From NCBI RefSeq assembly GCF_039909015.1, contig NZ_CP150919.1, positions 162,501 to 226,500 of the forward strand: 64,000 bases of DNA, given 5' to 3'. Position 1 is the stretch's first letter; each line of letters starts with the position of its first letter. Below the pieces are notes generated by a model. That model saw only the letters and a list, made by a program, of their open reading frames with translations, was not told where the DNA came from and made no database searches. Positions 50,562 to 62,100 of this stretch are shown piece after piece. Source of the stretch: Pseudomonas grandcourensis. Its GTDB lineage: Bacteria > Pseudomonadota > Gammaproteobacteria > Pseudomonadales > Pseudomonadaceae. A program made the translations under genes and the position numbers.

Positions 50562-52145
50562 ATGGAGGCGCACAGAGAAACGCCGATGGGCGACACGCAG
50601 GGGTCGCGCGCAAACCCTGGTTTCGCCAGGGGCGCGCAACCGATGATTCGCTGGGCGCGGGAGCATTGGCTGGTGCCGATTCTGGTATTGGCGGCGCTGG
50701 TGCGCTTCTACGATCTGACGGCGGCTGCGATCTGGGGTGATGAGGGTTCCAGCCTGTTGTTGGCGCGTTATTCATTGCCGGAAATCTGGCTTCATTCGGC
50801 CTATGACGTGCATCCACCGCTGTATTTCATGCTGCTCCACAGTTGGATGGCGGTCTTTGGCGACGGCATTTTTTCGATCCGCTGCCTCAGCGCCCTGCCA
50901 GGCATCGCCTCGGTCGGGCTCGGCGTGTGGCTGGTGGATCGACTGGCCACCCGCCGCGCCGCAATAATCGCCGGCGTCCTGTTGGCGCTGCTGCCCACGG
51001 CGGTTCGCTACAGCCAGGAAGTACGCATGTATTCGCTGTTGGGGCTGTGGTTGCTCGGGGCGACGATTGCCCTGGTGTACTGGATTCGCAAACCGCAGTG
51101 CCGACGCTATCTGGTGATCTACGTCTTGCTCATGAGCGCGGCGTTCTACACCCATTACTTCACTGCGCTATGCGTGCTTTGTCATTGGTTGTACCTGGGC
51201 ATCATCCGCGTACAGCCGGGGTATCGCCTGCGGCACATCCAGCGCGGCGACTGGTGGCTGGCGAACCTGGCCATTGTCGTGCTGTACCTGCCGTGGTTGC
51301 CGGGGCTGGTCGATCTGTTGCAGCACATTGATCAACTCAAGGCCAATGGTGATGTCGGCTGGGAAACGCCGGTCACCTTCGGGTCCCTGCCGTCCATGGC
51401 GTGGTCATTGTTGATCCAGGACGATGGCGAAAACCTGCCGCTGCTGGTGTTTGCCACCTTGCCGCTGGCATTGCCGATATTGGCAGGGGTGGCACTGGCG
51501 CGGGATCGAAGTGTGTTCCGGGGCAGTGCGTTGCTGGCGGTCTATACCTTTGTTCCGATGCTGCTGGTGTTCGCGGTGTCGTTCATTTCGCCGATGTTCA
51601 TCGAACGCTATCTCACCGCCTATGCCCTGGGCCTGCCCATGCTGGCGGCGTTGGCAATCGATCGCCTGTACAACGGCACCCGCGTGTTGGCGCTGACGGT
51701 GCTGGTGCTGTTTGCCGGTGTCGAACTGGTGGGCCTGAACAACAACGCCACGGTAGACATCCATGACCAGGTCAATGTCATGGTCGATGACGTCAACCAG
51801 CACTTCCAGCCCGGTGATCAAATCGTCACCAGTGACATGCTCTGGTACTTGAGCTACGTCTATTACAACCGCACCGAAGCCAAGCCGCTGCTGTACACCC
51901 CGCTACATGCCGACGGAACCTCGAGTCGTCCGAATGACTATGGTTTCGGCACCCTGACGACCCTGGATGAGTACCTCGACAGCCTCGGCGATTTGCCCAA
52001 GGGCACCAGGCGAATCTGGTTGATCAGCACCGCCGACGTGCCGGATGAGTTTGCTCCTGTGCCGGCTCAATGGCGGCTGGGACGTCAGGTGAAGGCCGGT
52101 GGCGTTGTCGCCAGGTTGTATTTGTCCGCAATGGCCGGGAAATAG
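50562..52145 (+). CDS. GT39/ArnT-like membrane glycosyltransferase
   Basis: A 527-aa integral membrane protein with about 10-12 hydrophobic helices and a soluble C-terminal part (about 410-525). The first periplasmic loop has the catalytic-type acidic pair Asp60-Glu61 in WGDEGSS, followed by DVHPPLYFMLLHSW, the signature of PMT/ArnT-like (GT-C) lipid-phosphate-sugar-dependent transferases. These enzymes act on the periplasmic side. ATG 50562 with AGGGGAGG. It lies between the M50/HlyD genes and the giant Ser/Thr-rich protein, so O-glycosylation of that protein is a reasonable hypothesis. The sugar donor cannot be deduced. Confidence 0.82.
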   Translation: MEAHRETPMGDTQGSRANPGFARGAQPMIRWAREHWLVPILVLAALVRFYDLTAAAIWGDEGSSLLLARYSLPEIWLHSAYDVHPPLYFMLLHSWMAVFGDGIFSIRCLSALPGIASVGLGVWLVDRLATRRAAIIAGVLLALLPTAVRYSQEVRMYSLLGLWLLGATIALVYWIRKPQCRRYLVIYVLLMSAAFYTHYFTALCVLCHWLYLGIIRVQPGYRLRHIQRGDWWLANLAIVVLYLPWLPGLVDLLQHIDQLKANGDVGWETPVTFGSLPSMAWSLLIQDDGENLPLLVFATLPLALPILAGVALARDRSVFRGSALLAVYTFVPMLLVFAVSFISPMFIERYLTAYALGLPMLAALAIDRLYNGTRVLALTVLVLFAGVELVGLNNNATVDIHDQVNVMVDDVNQHFQPGDQIVTSDMLWYLSYVYYNRTEAKPLLYTPLHADGTSSRPNDYGFGTLTTLDEYLDSLGDLPKGTRRIWLISTADVPDEFAPVPAQWRLGRQVKAGGVVARLYLSAMAGK

Positions 52146-52304
52146 GCAGCGGTGAAGCTTAAACGTTTCATCTGCACATTGGCTGTTAAAAAGCCGATTT
52201 CCCGTGGGTTTGACTTCGAATTGATATCAAAACACCACTAGTCGAGGCTTCATCGATCGACTACGCTTTGTCCTACAAAGGACTATCAAAAACGGTGAAG
52301 GGAT

Positions 52305-53141
52305 TTGCACCATTTTCATTTCATTTCCGGCTTGCCGCGCTCGGGCTCGACCCTGCTTTCTGCAATCCTGTTGCAGAACCCGCGTTTCCATGCCGGAATG
52401 ACCAGCCCCGTCGGTTCCCTGTTTTCCGGTGTTCTGGATCAGTGCGGCGCTGGCAGCGAGTTCGGCGCGGTGATCGACACCGACATGCGCCGCCGCCTGT
52501 TGCGCGGTCTGTTTGACTCCTTCTACGCCGACAAGGCCGACAAATCGGTGGTGTTCGACACCAATCGCCTTTGGAGCGCCCGGCTGCCGGCCATCAACGA
52601 CCTGTTTCCCAAGGCCAAGGTGATTGCCTGTGTGCGCAACGTCGCCTGGATCATGGACAGCATCGAGCGGCTTTACCGCGCCAATCCCTATGAAAACACC
52701 AAGCTCTTCGGCGATGCCGTCGAGCGCAACACCGTCTACAGCCGTTGCGAAACCCTGGCCCAGCGCAATCGCCTGGTGGGTTTTGCCTGGGCGGCGCTCA
52801 AGGAAGCCTATTACGGCGAATATGCCGACTCCTTGCTGATCATCGACTATGACTTGCTGACCCAGGCTCCGGAGCGGGTGCTGCGGCTGGTCTACGACTT
52901 TGTCGACGAACCCTGGTTCGAGCACGACTTCGAGCATCTGGCGTACGACGCCCCGGAATTCGATCAAGCCCTCGGGGTGGCCGGCTTGCACAAGGTCAGA
53001 CCCAAGATTGCCGTACAGGCCCGGCGCACCATCCTGCCACCGGATCTGTTCAAGCAATACTCAGATTTGTCCTTTTGGCTCGATGGCTCTGCCAGCGCCG
53101 CCAATGTCATTCGTATGAAGTCCGACGCCGCGACCATTTGA
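52305..53141 (+). CDS. Sulfotransferase family protein
   Basis: A 278-aa protein with the PAPS-binding loop GLPRSGSTLLSAIL right at the N-terminus (residues 9-22) and a second PAPS-contacting segment, KVIACVRNVAWIMDSIERL. LLIIDYDLLTQAPERVLRLV matches the conserved late helix of the Sulfotransfer_3 group. An in-frame stop nine bases upstream makes the TTG at 52305 the only reasonable start, with AAGGGA close ahead. Cytoplasmic. It lies between the glycosyltransferase and the giant protein. It could sulfate a carbohydrate precursor or a Tyr/Ser/Thr side chain of that protein; neither is shown. Its stop codon lies in the loop of a terminator hairpin. Confidence 0.83.
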   Translation: MHHFHFISGLPRSGSTLLSAILLQNPRFHAGMTSPVGSLFSGVLDQCGAGSEFGAVIDTDMRRRLLRGLFDSFYADKADKSVVFDTNRLWSARLPAINDLFPKAKVIACVRNVAWIMDSIERLYRANPYENTKLFGDAVERNTVYSRCETLAQRNRLVGFAWAALKEAYYGEYADSLLIIDYDLLTQAPERVLRLVYDFVDEPWFEHDFEHLAYDAPEFDQALGVAGLHKVRPKIAVQARRTILPPDLFKQYSDLSFWLDGSASAANVIRMKSDAATI

Positions 53142-53154
53142 TCGCGGCGTTTTT
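53126..53154 (+). terminator. Intrinsic terminator overlapping the sulfotransferase stop codon
   Basis: A perfect 8-bp stem CGCCGCGA/TCGCGGCG (53126-53133 with 53142-53149), an 8-nt loop that contains most of the TGA stop codon (53139-53141), and TTTTT. It lies 44 bp before the giant protein start. It may separate modification enzymes from substrate or act as an attenuator; no strong promoter fits in the remaining 43 bp. Confidence 0.75.
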
Positions 53155-53197
53155 CATTGATGCCTTACGTATATTCGTTCGAATTCGGGTGAGCAGC

Positions 53198-56100
53198 ATG
53201 TGGTGGACCATTTTTGACGGGGCAAAGGCAAAGTCACGGGCAACCGAAGGCCAACGGACGCCAGCGGCGCCCATGATCATGTCTCTTGAACCGCGCATGC
53301 TGTTCGACGGCGCCGTCGCCGCCACGGTGGCCGATACCGCGGCCCAGGCCGACAGCCATTCCACAGCCGATGCCGCCAAGGCACCGACCGCCGATCACCC
53401 GACGGTCAGCAAGGACACCCACGGCCAGGCCGATGCTACACCGGCGGCCAGCCCCGTTGCGGTGCCCGGGCAGAGCGTGGTGTTCGTCGACTCCCGGGTG
53501 AAAGATTCCGACAGCCTGCTCCAGGGCGTAGCTCCCGGGACCCAGGTCGTGAAGCTGGACGCGGGCAAGGATGGATTGCAACAGATCGCCGACTACCTCG
53601 ATCAGCATCAGGGCATCAGCTCGGTGCAGATCATCGCCCACGGCAACGCCGGCGACCTGTGGCTTGGCGACAGCTATCTGTCGGCCGACAACGTCGCCGC
53701 CCGCAGTGCGGTGCTGGCGGAAATCGGCAAGGACATCAACGCTGGCGGCGACATCCTGATCTATGGCTGCTACACCGCCGAAGGTGAGCGTGGCTTGAGC
53801 TTTGTCGATTCGCTGGCGCAAATGACCGGTCGCGATGTAGCGGCTTCGAGCAACCGCACCGGTGTGGGCGGCGACTGGGATCTGGAAATCGTCACCGGCA
53901 ACATCGAGAGCGCCAACGTCCTCTCGACCACGGCCATGAGCGACTACCAGTGGGGCCTGGCCACCTGGAACGCCACCAACAACGCCAACACGGGCGTCGG
54001 CTCACTGCGTGCGGCAATTGCCTCGGCGCAGAACGGCGATATCGTCACCTTCAGCTCCAGCATGACGGTGCAGTTGACCTCCGAACTGCTGATCAACAAG
54101 AACATCACCGTCGATGGCGACCTGAACAACGACGGCGTGGCAGACGTGGTTCTCGATGGTCAGTACAAGACCAGAGTGATTGAAATAGCGTCCGGTAAAA
54201 CCGTGATACTCGATGGTCTGGTGATTACGCGAGGCCTGGTGTCGGGTACCGGCGGTAATGGTGGCTACGGTTCCTCGGGCGCGATGGCCGGGGGGATTTT
54301 CAACGCAGGGATTCTGACCCTGAACAACGTTGCCGTGACCTCCAACGCGGCGGCCGGTGGCGGCGGTGGTGGCGGTGTCACGGGCGCCTTTTACGGCGGT
54401 GGCGGTGGCGGTGGCGGCGGTTTGGGCGGCCAGGGCGGTGGGCATGGCGGTACGGCAGGGCCGGGTACCGGAACGTTGGGCGGCGGTGCGGGGGGCGGTG
54501 GCGTCGGTGGTTACGGCGGCGGTTATGACGCGACCCACATGGGCGGTCGCGGCGGCACTACCACTGGCGGAGCCGGGGGGATTGGCGTTGCCTACTACAG
54601 CAACGGCGGTAACGGTGCGACGGCCTCCAATGGCACGATTTCCATTGGCGGTGGCGGCGGCGGGGCCGGTTGGGACAAGGTGGGTGGCGCCGGCGGCAAC
54701 GCGGTGGGCGGGATCTACAACGCCAGCAGCGGCACCATGACCATCGTCGGCACGTCGACCATTAGCAACAACATTGGCGCCGGTGGCGGTGGCGGCGGCG
54801 GCGGTGGCTACGGCAGCAATGCCACCAATGGCGGCGCGGGCGGCAAGGGCGTCGGTGCGATCTGGAACAAAGGCACGCTGCTGATCACGGCAGCCAACTT
54901 CGCAGCCCTGTCCGGTAATGCCGCAGGCAGTGGTTCAGGTGGCGCTGCGCTAGGTGGGGGAACAACCGGCACCTCGCCAACCTCCGTCGCGACAATCTAT
55001 AACGACGGAGGTGTACTCAACACCGCGTATTCGCCGCCACCTACCGCGACCATTGTAGTTGCTGATACGACTCTGAGCATCGGCGAAACGTCCCTGGTGA
55101 CGATCACCTTCTCCGAGGTCGTGACTGGTCTCACCAATGCCGACCTGACGATTGCCAACGGCACGCTCAGTGCAGTGAGCAGCAGCAATGGCGGCCTCAC
55201 CTGGACGGCAACGTTTACGCCCTCCGCCAGTATTTCCGATACCACCAACGTCATCACTCTGGACAACACCGGGGTGATAAACGGTCTGGGCACCGCCGGT
55301 GTTGGCACCACCAACTCCAATAACTACACGGTCGACACCGTACGCCCGACGGCCAGCATCGTGTTTGCCGACACGGCCCTCAAAGTCGGCGAAACCTCGC
55401 TGGTGACCATCACCTTCAGCGAGGCGGTCACCGGTCTCACCAACGCGGACCTGACGATTGCCAACGGTACGCTCACTACGGTAAGCAGCAGCGATGGCGG
55501 CATCACCTGGACGGGGACCTTCACTCCGACCGCCAGCATCACTGACGCGACCAACCTGATCACCCTGGACAACACCGGGGTCAGTGACCTGGCGGGCAAC
55601 GCCGGCAGCGGCACCACCGATTCCGGCAACTACGCCATCGATACCGTACGGCCGACCGCGACCATTGTGGTGACGGACACCAGCCTGAGCATTGGCGAAA
55701 CCTCGCTGGTGACCATTACGTTCTCCGAGGCGGTGAGCGGTTTCACCAACGCCGACCTGACGATTGCCAACGGTACGCTCACTGCGGTGAGCAGCGGCGA
55801 TGGCGGCATCACCTGGACCGCGACCTTCACGCCAAGCGCGAACATCAACGACGCCAGCAACGTCATCACCCTGGCCAATGCCGGCGTGGCAGATCTGTCG
55901 GGTAATGCCGGCACCGGCACCACCAATTCGAACAACTATGTGGTCGATACGCTACGTCCGACCGCCACCATCGTGGTGACGGACACGGCGCTGAGAATCG
56001 GCGAAACCTCCCTGGTGACGATCACCTTCAGTGAAGCGGTCAGCGGATTCACCAACGCCGACCTGACCATTGCCAATGGCACCTTGAGCGCGGTGAGCAG

Positions 56101-59100
56101 CAGTGACGGCGGCATCACCTGGACGGCAACCTTCACGCCAACCGCCAGCATCACTGATACGACTAACCTGATCACCCTGGACAACACCGGGGTCAGCGAC
56201 CTGTCCGGCAATGCCGGCAGCGGCACCACTGACTCCAACAACTACGCCATCGACACCGTGCGGGCAACGGCCACCATCGTGGTGACGGACACGGCGCTGA
56301 AAATCGGCGATACCTCGCTGGTGACGATCACCTTCAGTGAAGCGGTCAGCGGTTTCACCAACACCGACCTGACGATTGCCAACGGCACGTTGACCGCGGT
56401 CAGCAGCAGTGACGGCGGCATCACCTGGACGGCAACCTTCACGCCTTCGGCGAGCATCACCGACACCACCAACCTGATCACCCTGGACAACACCGGGGTC
56501 AGCGACCTGTCGGGCAACGCCGGCAGCGGCACCACCGACTCCAACAACTATGCCATCGACACGGCCCGCCCGACCGCCACGATCGTGCTGGCCGATACGA
56601 CGCTGACAGCGGGCGAAACCTCGCTGGTGACGATCACCTTCAGTGAAGCGGTGAGCGGTTTCACCAACGCCGACCTGACGATTGCCAACGGCACGTTGAG
56701 CGCGATCAGCAGCAGCGACGGCGGGATTACCTGGACCGCGACCTTCACGCCAAGCGCGAACATCAACGACGCCAGCAACGTCATCACCCTGGCCAATGCC
56801 GGCGTGGCAGATCTGGCGGGTAATGCCGGCAGCGGCACCACCAGTTCCAACAATTACGTCATCGACACCACCCTCCCGACCGCCACCATCGTGCTGGCCG
56901 ATAACGCTCTGAAAATCGGCGAAACCTCACTGGTGACCATCACCTTCGATCAGGCCGTGACCGGTTTCACCAACGCCGACCTGACCATTGCCAATGGTAC
57001 CTTGAGCGCGGTGAGCAGCAGTGACGGCGGCATTACCTGGACCGCAACCTTCACCCCGACTGCCAGCATCACTGATGCGACCAACCTGATCACCCTGGAC
57101 AACACCGGCGTGCAGGCTACCGCCACCGGTAACGTGGGTAACGGCACTACCGACTCCAACAACTATTCGATCGACACCGTCCGCCCGACCGCCACCATCG
57201 TGCTGGCCGATACGGCGCTGAGAATCGGCGAAACCTCGCTGGTGACGGTCACCTTCAGTGAAGCGGTCAGCGGTTTCACCAACGCCGACCTGACCATTGC
57301 CAATGGCACGTTGACCGCAGTCAGCAGCAGCGACGGCGGCATCACCTGGACGGCAACCTTCACGCCTTCGGCGAGCATCACCGACACCACCAACCTGATC
57401 ACCCTGGACAACACCGGGGTCAGCGACCTGTCGGGCAACGCCGGCAGCGGCACCACCGACTCCAACAACTATGCCATCGACACGGTCCGTCCGACCGCCA
57501 CGATCGTGCTGGCCGATCCGACACTGAGCGCAGGTGAAACCTCGCTGGTGACCATTACCTTCTCCGAGGCGGTCAGCGGATTCAGCAACGCCGACCTGAG
57601 CATCGCCAACGGCACGCTGAGCGCGGTGAGCAGCAGCGACGGCGGCATCACCTGGATCGCGACATTCACGCCAACTGATGGCGTGAATGACGCCAGCAAC
57701 GTCATCACCCTTGCCAACACCGGTGTGACAGATCTGACGGGAAACACCGGCAGCGGCACCACCAATTCCGCAAACTACACGATCGACACCGTGCAGCCGA
57801 CGGCCACTATCGTGATCGCTGATCCTGCACTGAAAATCGGCGAAACGTCGTTGGTGACCATCACCTTCAGCGAAGCGGTCACCGGATTCAGCAATGCCGA
57901 CCTGAGCATCGCCAACGGCACCCTCAGCGCGGTGAGCAGCAGCGACGGTGGCATCACCTGGACGGCGACTTTCACACCGACCGCGAGCATCACCGACGAC
58001 ACCAACCTGATCGTCCTGGATAACAGCGGCGTGCAGAACGCCTCGGGCAACGTCGGCAGCGGCACCACCGATTCCAACAACTACGCCATCGATACTGTGC
58101 GCCCAACGGCATCCATCGTGGTCGCGGACGCGGCGCTGGCGGTAGGTCAAACATCGGTGGTGACCATCACCTTCAGCGAAGCAGTGACGGGTTTCACACT
58201 GGCTGATCTGACCGTGGACAACGGCACGCTCAGCGGGCTGACCACGTCGGACAACATTACCTACACGGCGACATTTACCCCAACGGTGGGCATCACCGAC
58301 ACCACCAACCTGATCACCCTGGACAACAGCGGTGTGGTCGACGTGGCGGGCAACGCCGGCAGCGGCACCACGGATTCGAACAACTACGCCGTCGACAGCC
58401 AACGCCCGACCGCGACCATTGTGCTGTCCGACCCGACGCTGAGTGCCGGCGAAACCTCGCTGGTAACCATCACCTTCTCCGAAGCAGTGAGTGGTTTCAG
58501 CAACGCTGACCTGTCCGTTCCCAACGGCACGCTGAGTGCGGTGAGCAGCAGCGACGGCGGCATCACCTGGACGGGGACGTTCACGCCGACCGTCGCGATC
58601 AACGACACGACTAACCTGATCACTCTGGACAACACCGGCGTCGCGGACCTGGCAGGCAACGCCGGCACCGGCACGACCAATTCCGCCAACTTCACCATCG
58701 ACACCGTGTTGCCGACCGCTACCATCGTGGTCGCCGATACCGCCCTGAGCGTCGGCGAAACCACGGTGGTGACCATCACCTTTTCTGAGGCCGTGAGCGG
58801 TTTCAGCAACGCCGACCTGAGCATCGCCAACGGCACCTTGAGTGCGGTGAGCAGCGGCGATGGCGGCATCACCTGGACGGCAACCTTCACGCCGACCACC
58901 AACATCGCTGACAGCTCCAACCTGATCACTCTGGACAACAGCGGCGTGCAGAACGCCTCGGGTAACGCGGGCAGCGGCACCACCGATTCCAACAACTACG
59001 CCATCGACACCGTACGCCCGACGGCGACCATCGTCGTGGCCGACGACAGGCTGGCCATCGGTGAAACTTCGCTGGTGACGATCACGTTCAATGAAGCGGT

Positions 59101-62100
59101 AACGGGGCTCACTACCGCCGACCTGAGCGTGGACAACGGCACGTTGAGTAGCTTGAGCAGCAGCGACGGCGGTATCACCTGGACAGCGACCTTCACGCCG
59201 AGCGCCAACATCACTGACACGACGAATCTGGTGACCCTGGACAACACCGGGGTTGTTGACCAGGCGGGCAACACCGGCAGCGGTACCACGGATTCGAACA
59301 ACTATTTGATCGACAGCCAGCGTCCGACCGCGACCATTGTGCTGTCCGACCCGACGCTGAGTGCCGGTGAAACCTCGCTGGTAACCATCACTTTTTCCGA
59401 GACGGTGAGCGGTTTCGACAACGCAGACCTGTCCGTTCCCAACGGCACGTTGAGTGCGGTGAGCAGCAGTGACGGCGGCATCACCTGGACGGCGACGTTC
59501 ACGCCGAACGTGGCGGTCAACGACACGACCAACCTGATCATCCTGGACAACAGCACAGTCGCGGATCTTGCGGGCAACGCCGGCAGCGGCACGACCAATT
59601 CCGCCAACTTCACCATCGATACCGTGTTGCCGACCGCCACCATCGTGGTCGCCGACAATGCCCTGAACGTCGGCGAGTCCTCGCTGGTGACCATCACCTT
59701 CAGCGAAGCGGTGAGCGGTTTCAGCAACGCCGACCTGACCATCCCCAACGGCACCCTGAGCGCGGTGAGCAGCAGCGATGGCGGCGTCACCTGGACGGCA
59801 ACCTTCACGCCGACCGCCAACATCACCGACGCCACCAACCTGATCACCCTGGACAACAGTGGCGTCGCGAACAGCTCCGGCAACAGTGGCACCGGCACCA
59901 CCGATTCGAACAACTTCGCCATCGACACCCAGCGCCCGACCGCCACCATCGTGGTCGCCGACAATGCCCTGAGCGTCGGCGAAACCTCGCTGGTGACCAT
60001 CACCTTCTCCGAGGCGGTGAGCGGTTTCAGCAATGCCGACCTGACCATCGACAATGGCACCCTGAGTGCGGTGAGCAGCAGCGACGGCGGCGTTACCTGG
60101 ACGGCCACCCTGACACCATTGCCGGGTGTCACCGACATCAGCAACCTCATCCGGCTCGATAACAGCGGTGTGCAGGATGCGGCGGGCAACGCCGGCAGTG
60201 GTGTCACGGATTCGAACAACTTCGCGATCGACAGCCAGCGCCCGACCGCGACCATTGTCATGGCCGACACCGACCTGCGTCCTGGCGAAACGACCCTGGT
60301 GACCATCACCTTCAGCGAAGCGGTCAGCGGTCTGGACAGTTCTGATCTGAGCGTCGCCAACGGCACCCTGAGCGGGTTGAGCAGCAGCGACGGTGGCGTT
60401 ACCTGGACCGCGACTTTCACGCCGACCGACAGCATCACCGACACCACCAACCTCATCACACTGGACAACGCCGGTGTCACCGACGCGGCAGGTAACGGCG
60501 GGAGCGGGGTGACCCACTCGGCGAATTACCTGGTGCAAACCAGCGTGCCGACCGCCAGCATCGTGATCGCCGACACGGCGCTCAAGGCCGGCGAAACTTC
60601 TCTGGTGACCATCACCTTCAGTGAGGCAGTCAGCGGTTTCAGCAACGCCGACCTGACCATCGTCAACGGTACATTGAGCAACGTCAGCAGCAGCGACGGC
60701 GGCATCACCTGGACGGCGGCCTTTACGCCGGCCTCGAACGTTACCGACGCCAGCAACCTGATCACGCTCGACAACACTGGCGTGGCCAATACGTCGGGTA
60801 ACGCGGGATCTGGCACTACCGACTCGAACAGTTTTGCCATCGACACCGCACTGCCAACAGCGACCATCGTGGTTGCCGACGCGGCGCTGAGTACCGGCGA
60901 AACCTCATTGGTGACCATTACCTTCAGCGAAGCGGTGAGCGGTTTCGACAACAGTGACTTGGCCATCGCCAATGGCACCCTGAGCAATGTCAGTTCCAGC
61001 GACGGCGGGATCACCTGGACCGCCACCCTTACCCCGACAGCCGATATCACCGACACCAGCAACACCATCACGCTGAACACAGCGGGTGTGCAGGATGTGG
61101 CCGGGAATGCCGGCAGCGGTACGGTCAACTCCAATTCCTACGCCATTGATACCCAAAGCCCGACCGCCACTATCGTGGTCGCAGACGGATCGCTGGTGGC
61201 TGGTGAATCGTCGTTGGTGACCATCACGTTCTCCGAGGCTGTGAGCGGTTTCACCAACGCGGACCTGTCCATCCCCAACGGCACATTGAGTGCCGTGAGC
61301 AGTAGCGACGGAGGCGTGACCTGGACCGCAACCTTCACGCCAACCGCCAACGTGAAGGACACGACCAACCTGATCAGTTTGAGCAACGCCGGGGTGTTCG
61401 ACCTGGCGGGCAATGCCGGAACCGGCATCAGCAGTTCGGCTAACTTCACCATCGATACAGTGCTGCCGACGGCCACCATCGTGGTTGCCGACACGCAACT
61501 CGGCATCGGCGAAACCACCACCGTGACCATCACCTTTAGCGAAGCGGTGAGCGGTTTCGATGTGTCGGACATCAGCGTTGCCAACGGCGTGCTGTCGAAC
61601 CTGAGCAGCAGCGATGGCGGCGTGACCTGGACCGCGACCCTGACGCCCACCGCCAATATCAACGACGCAACCAACCTGATCGTGCTCGACACCGGTCGCG
61701 TGCAGGACGTTGCCGGCAACTTCGGCGCAAGCATCGCCATCTCCAACAACTTCGCGCTCGATGCGACCCGGCCGACGGTGAACATCGTGGTTGCCAACCC
61801 GAACCTCGGTATCGGCCAGACCACCACGGTGACCTTCACCTTCAGCGAGGCCGTCAGCAACTTCGATCTGTCTGACTTGAGCGTGACCAACGGCGACCTG
61901 AGCAATCTCGCCAGCAGCGATGGCGGCAAGACCTGGACCGCGACGTTCACGCCGACGGCCAATGTCACCGACCCAAGCAACTTCATCGCCCTGGACACCC
62001 GTAACGTCACAGATCTGGTGGGCAACACTGGCAACACGGTGGCGGTGTCAAACAATTACACCCTCGACAGCGAACTGCCGACTGCCACCGTGGTGGTTGC

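Noticed and set aside
53075..53197. Extended N-terminus of the giant protein beginning inside the sulfotransferase gene
   Set aside because: The extra 41 residues overlap the sulfotransferase and its terminator hairpin; ATG 53198 has a good GGTGAG site.
53320..53420. TAAQ near residue 47 of the giant Ig-repeat protein as a LapG cleavage site
   Set aside because: It is not the TAAG/PAAG motif and is not preceded by a LapA-type retention module.
56927..60538. 1203-codon minus-strand frame opposite the giant Ig-repeat gene, plus a ladder of 101-codon frames
   Set aside because: Same effect: the 306-bp periodicity of the sense repeats produces regular antisense frames. No independent coding features.
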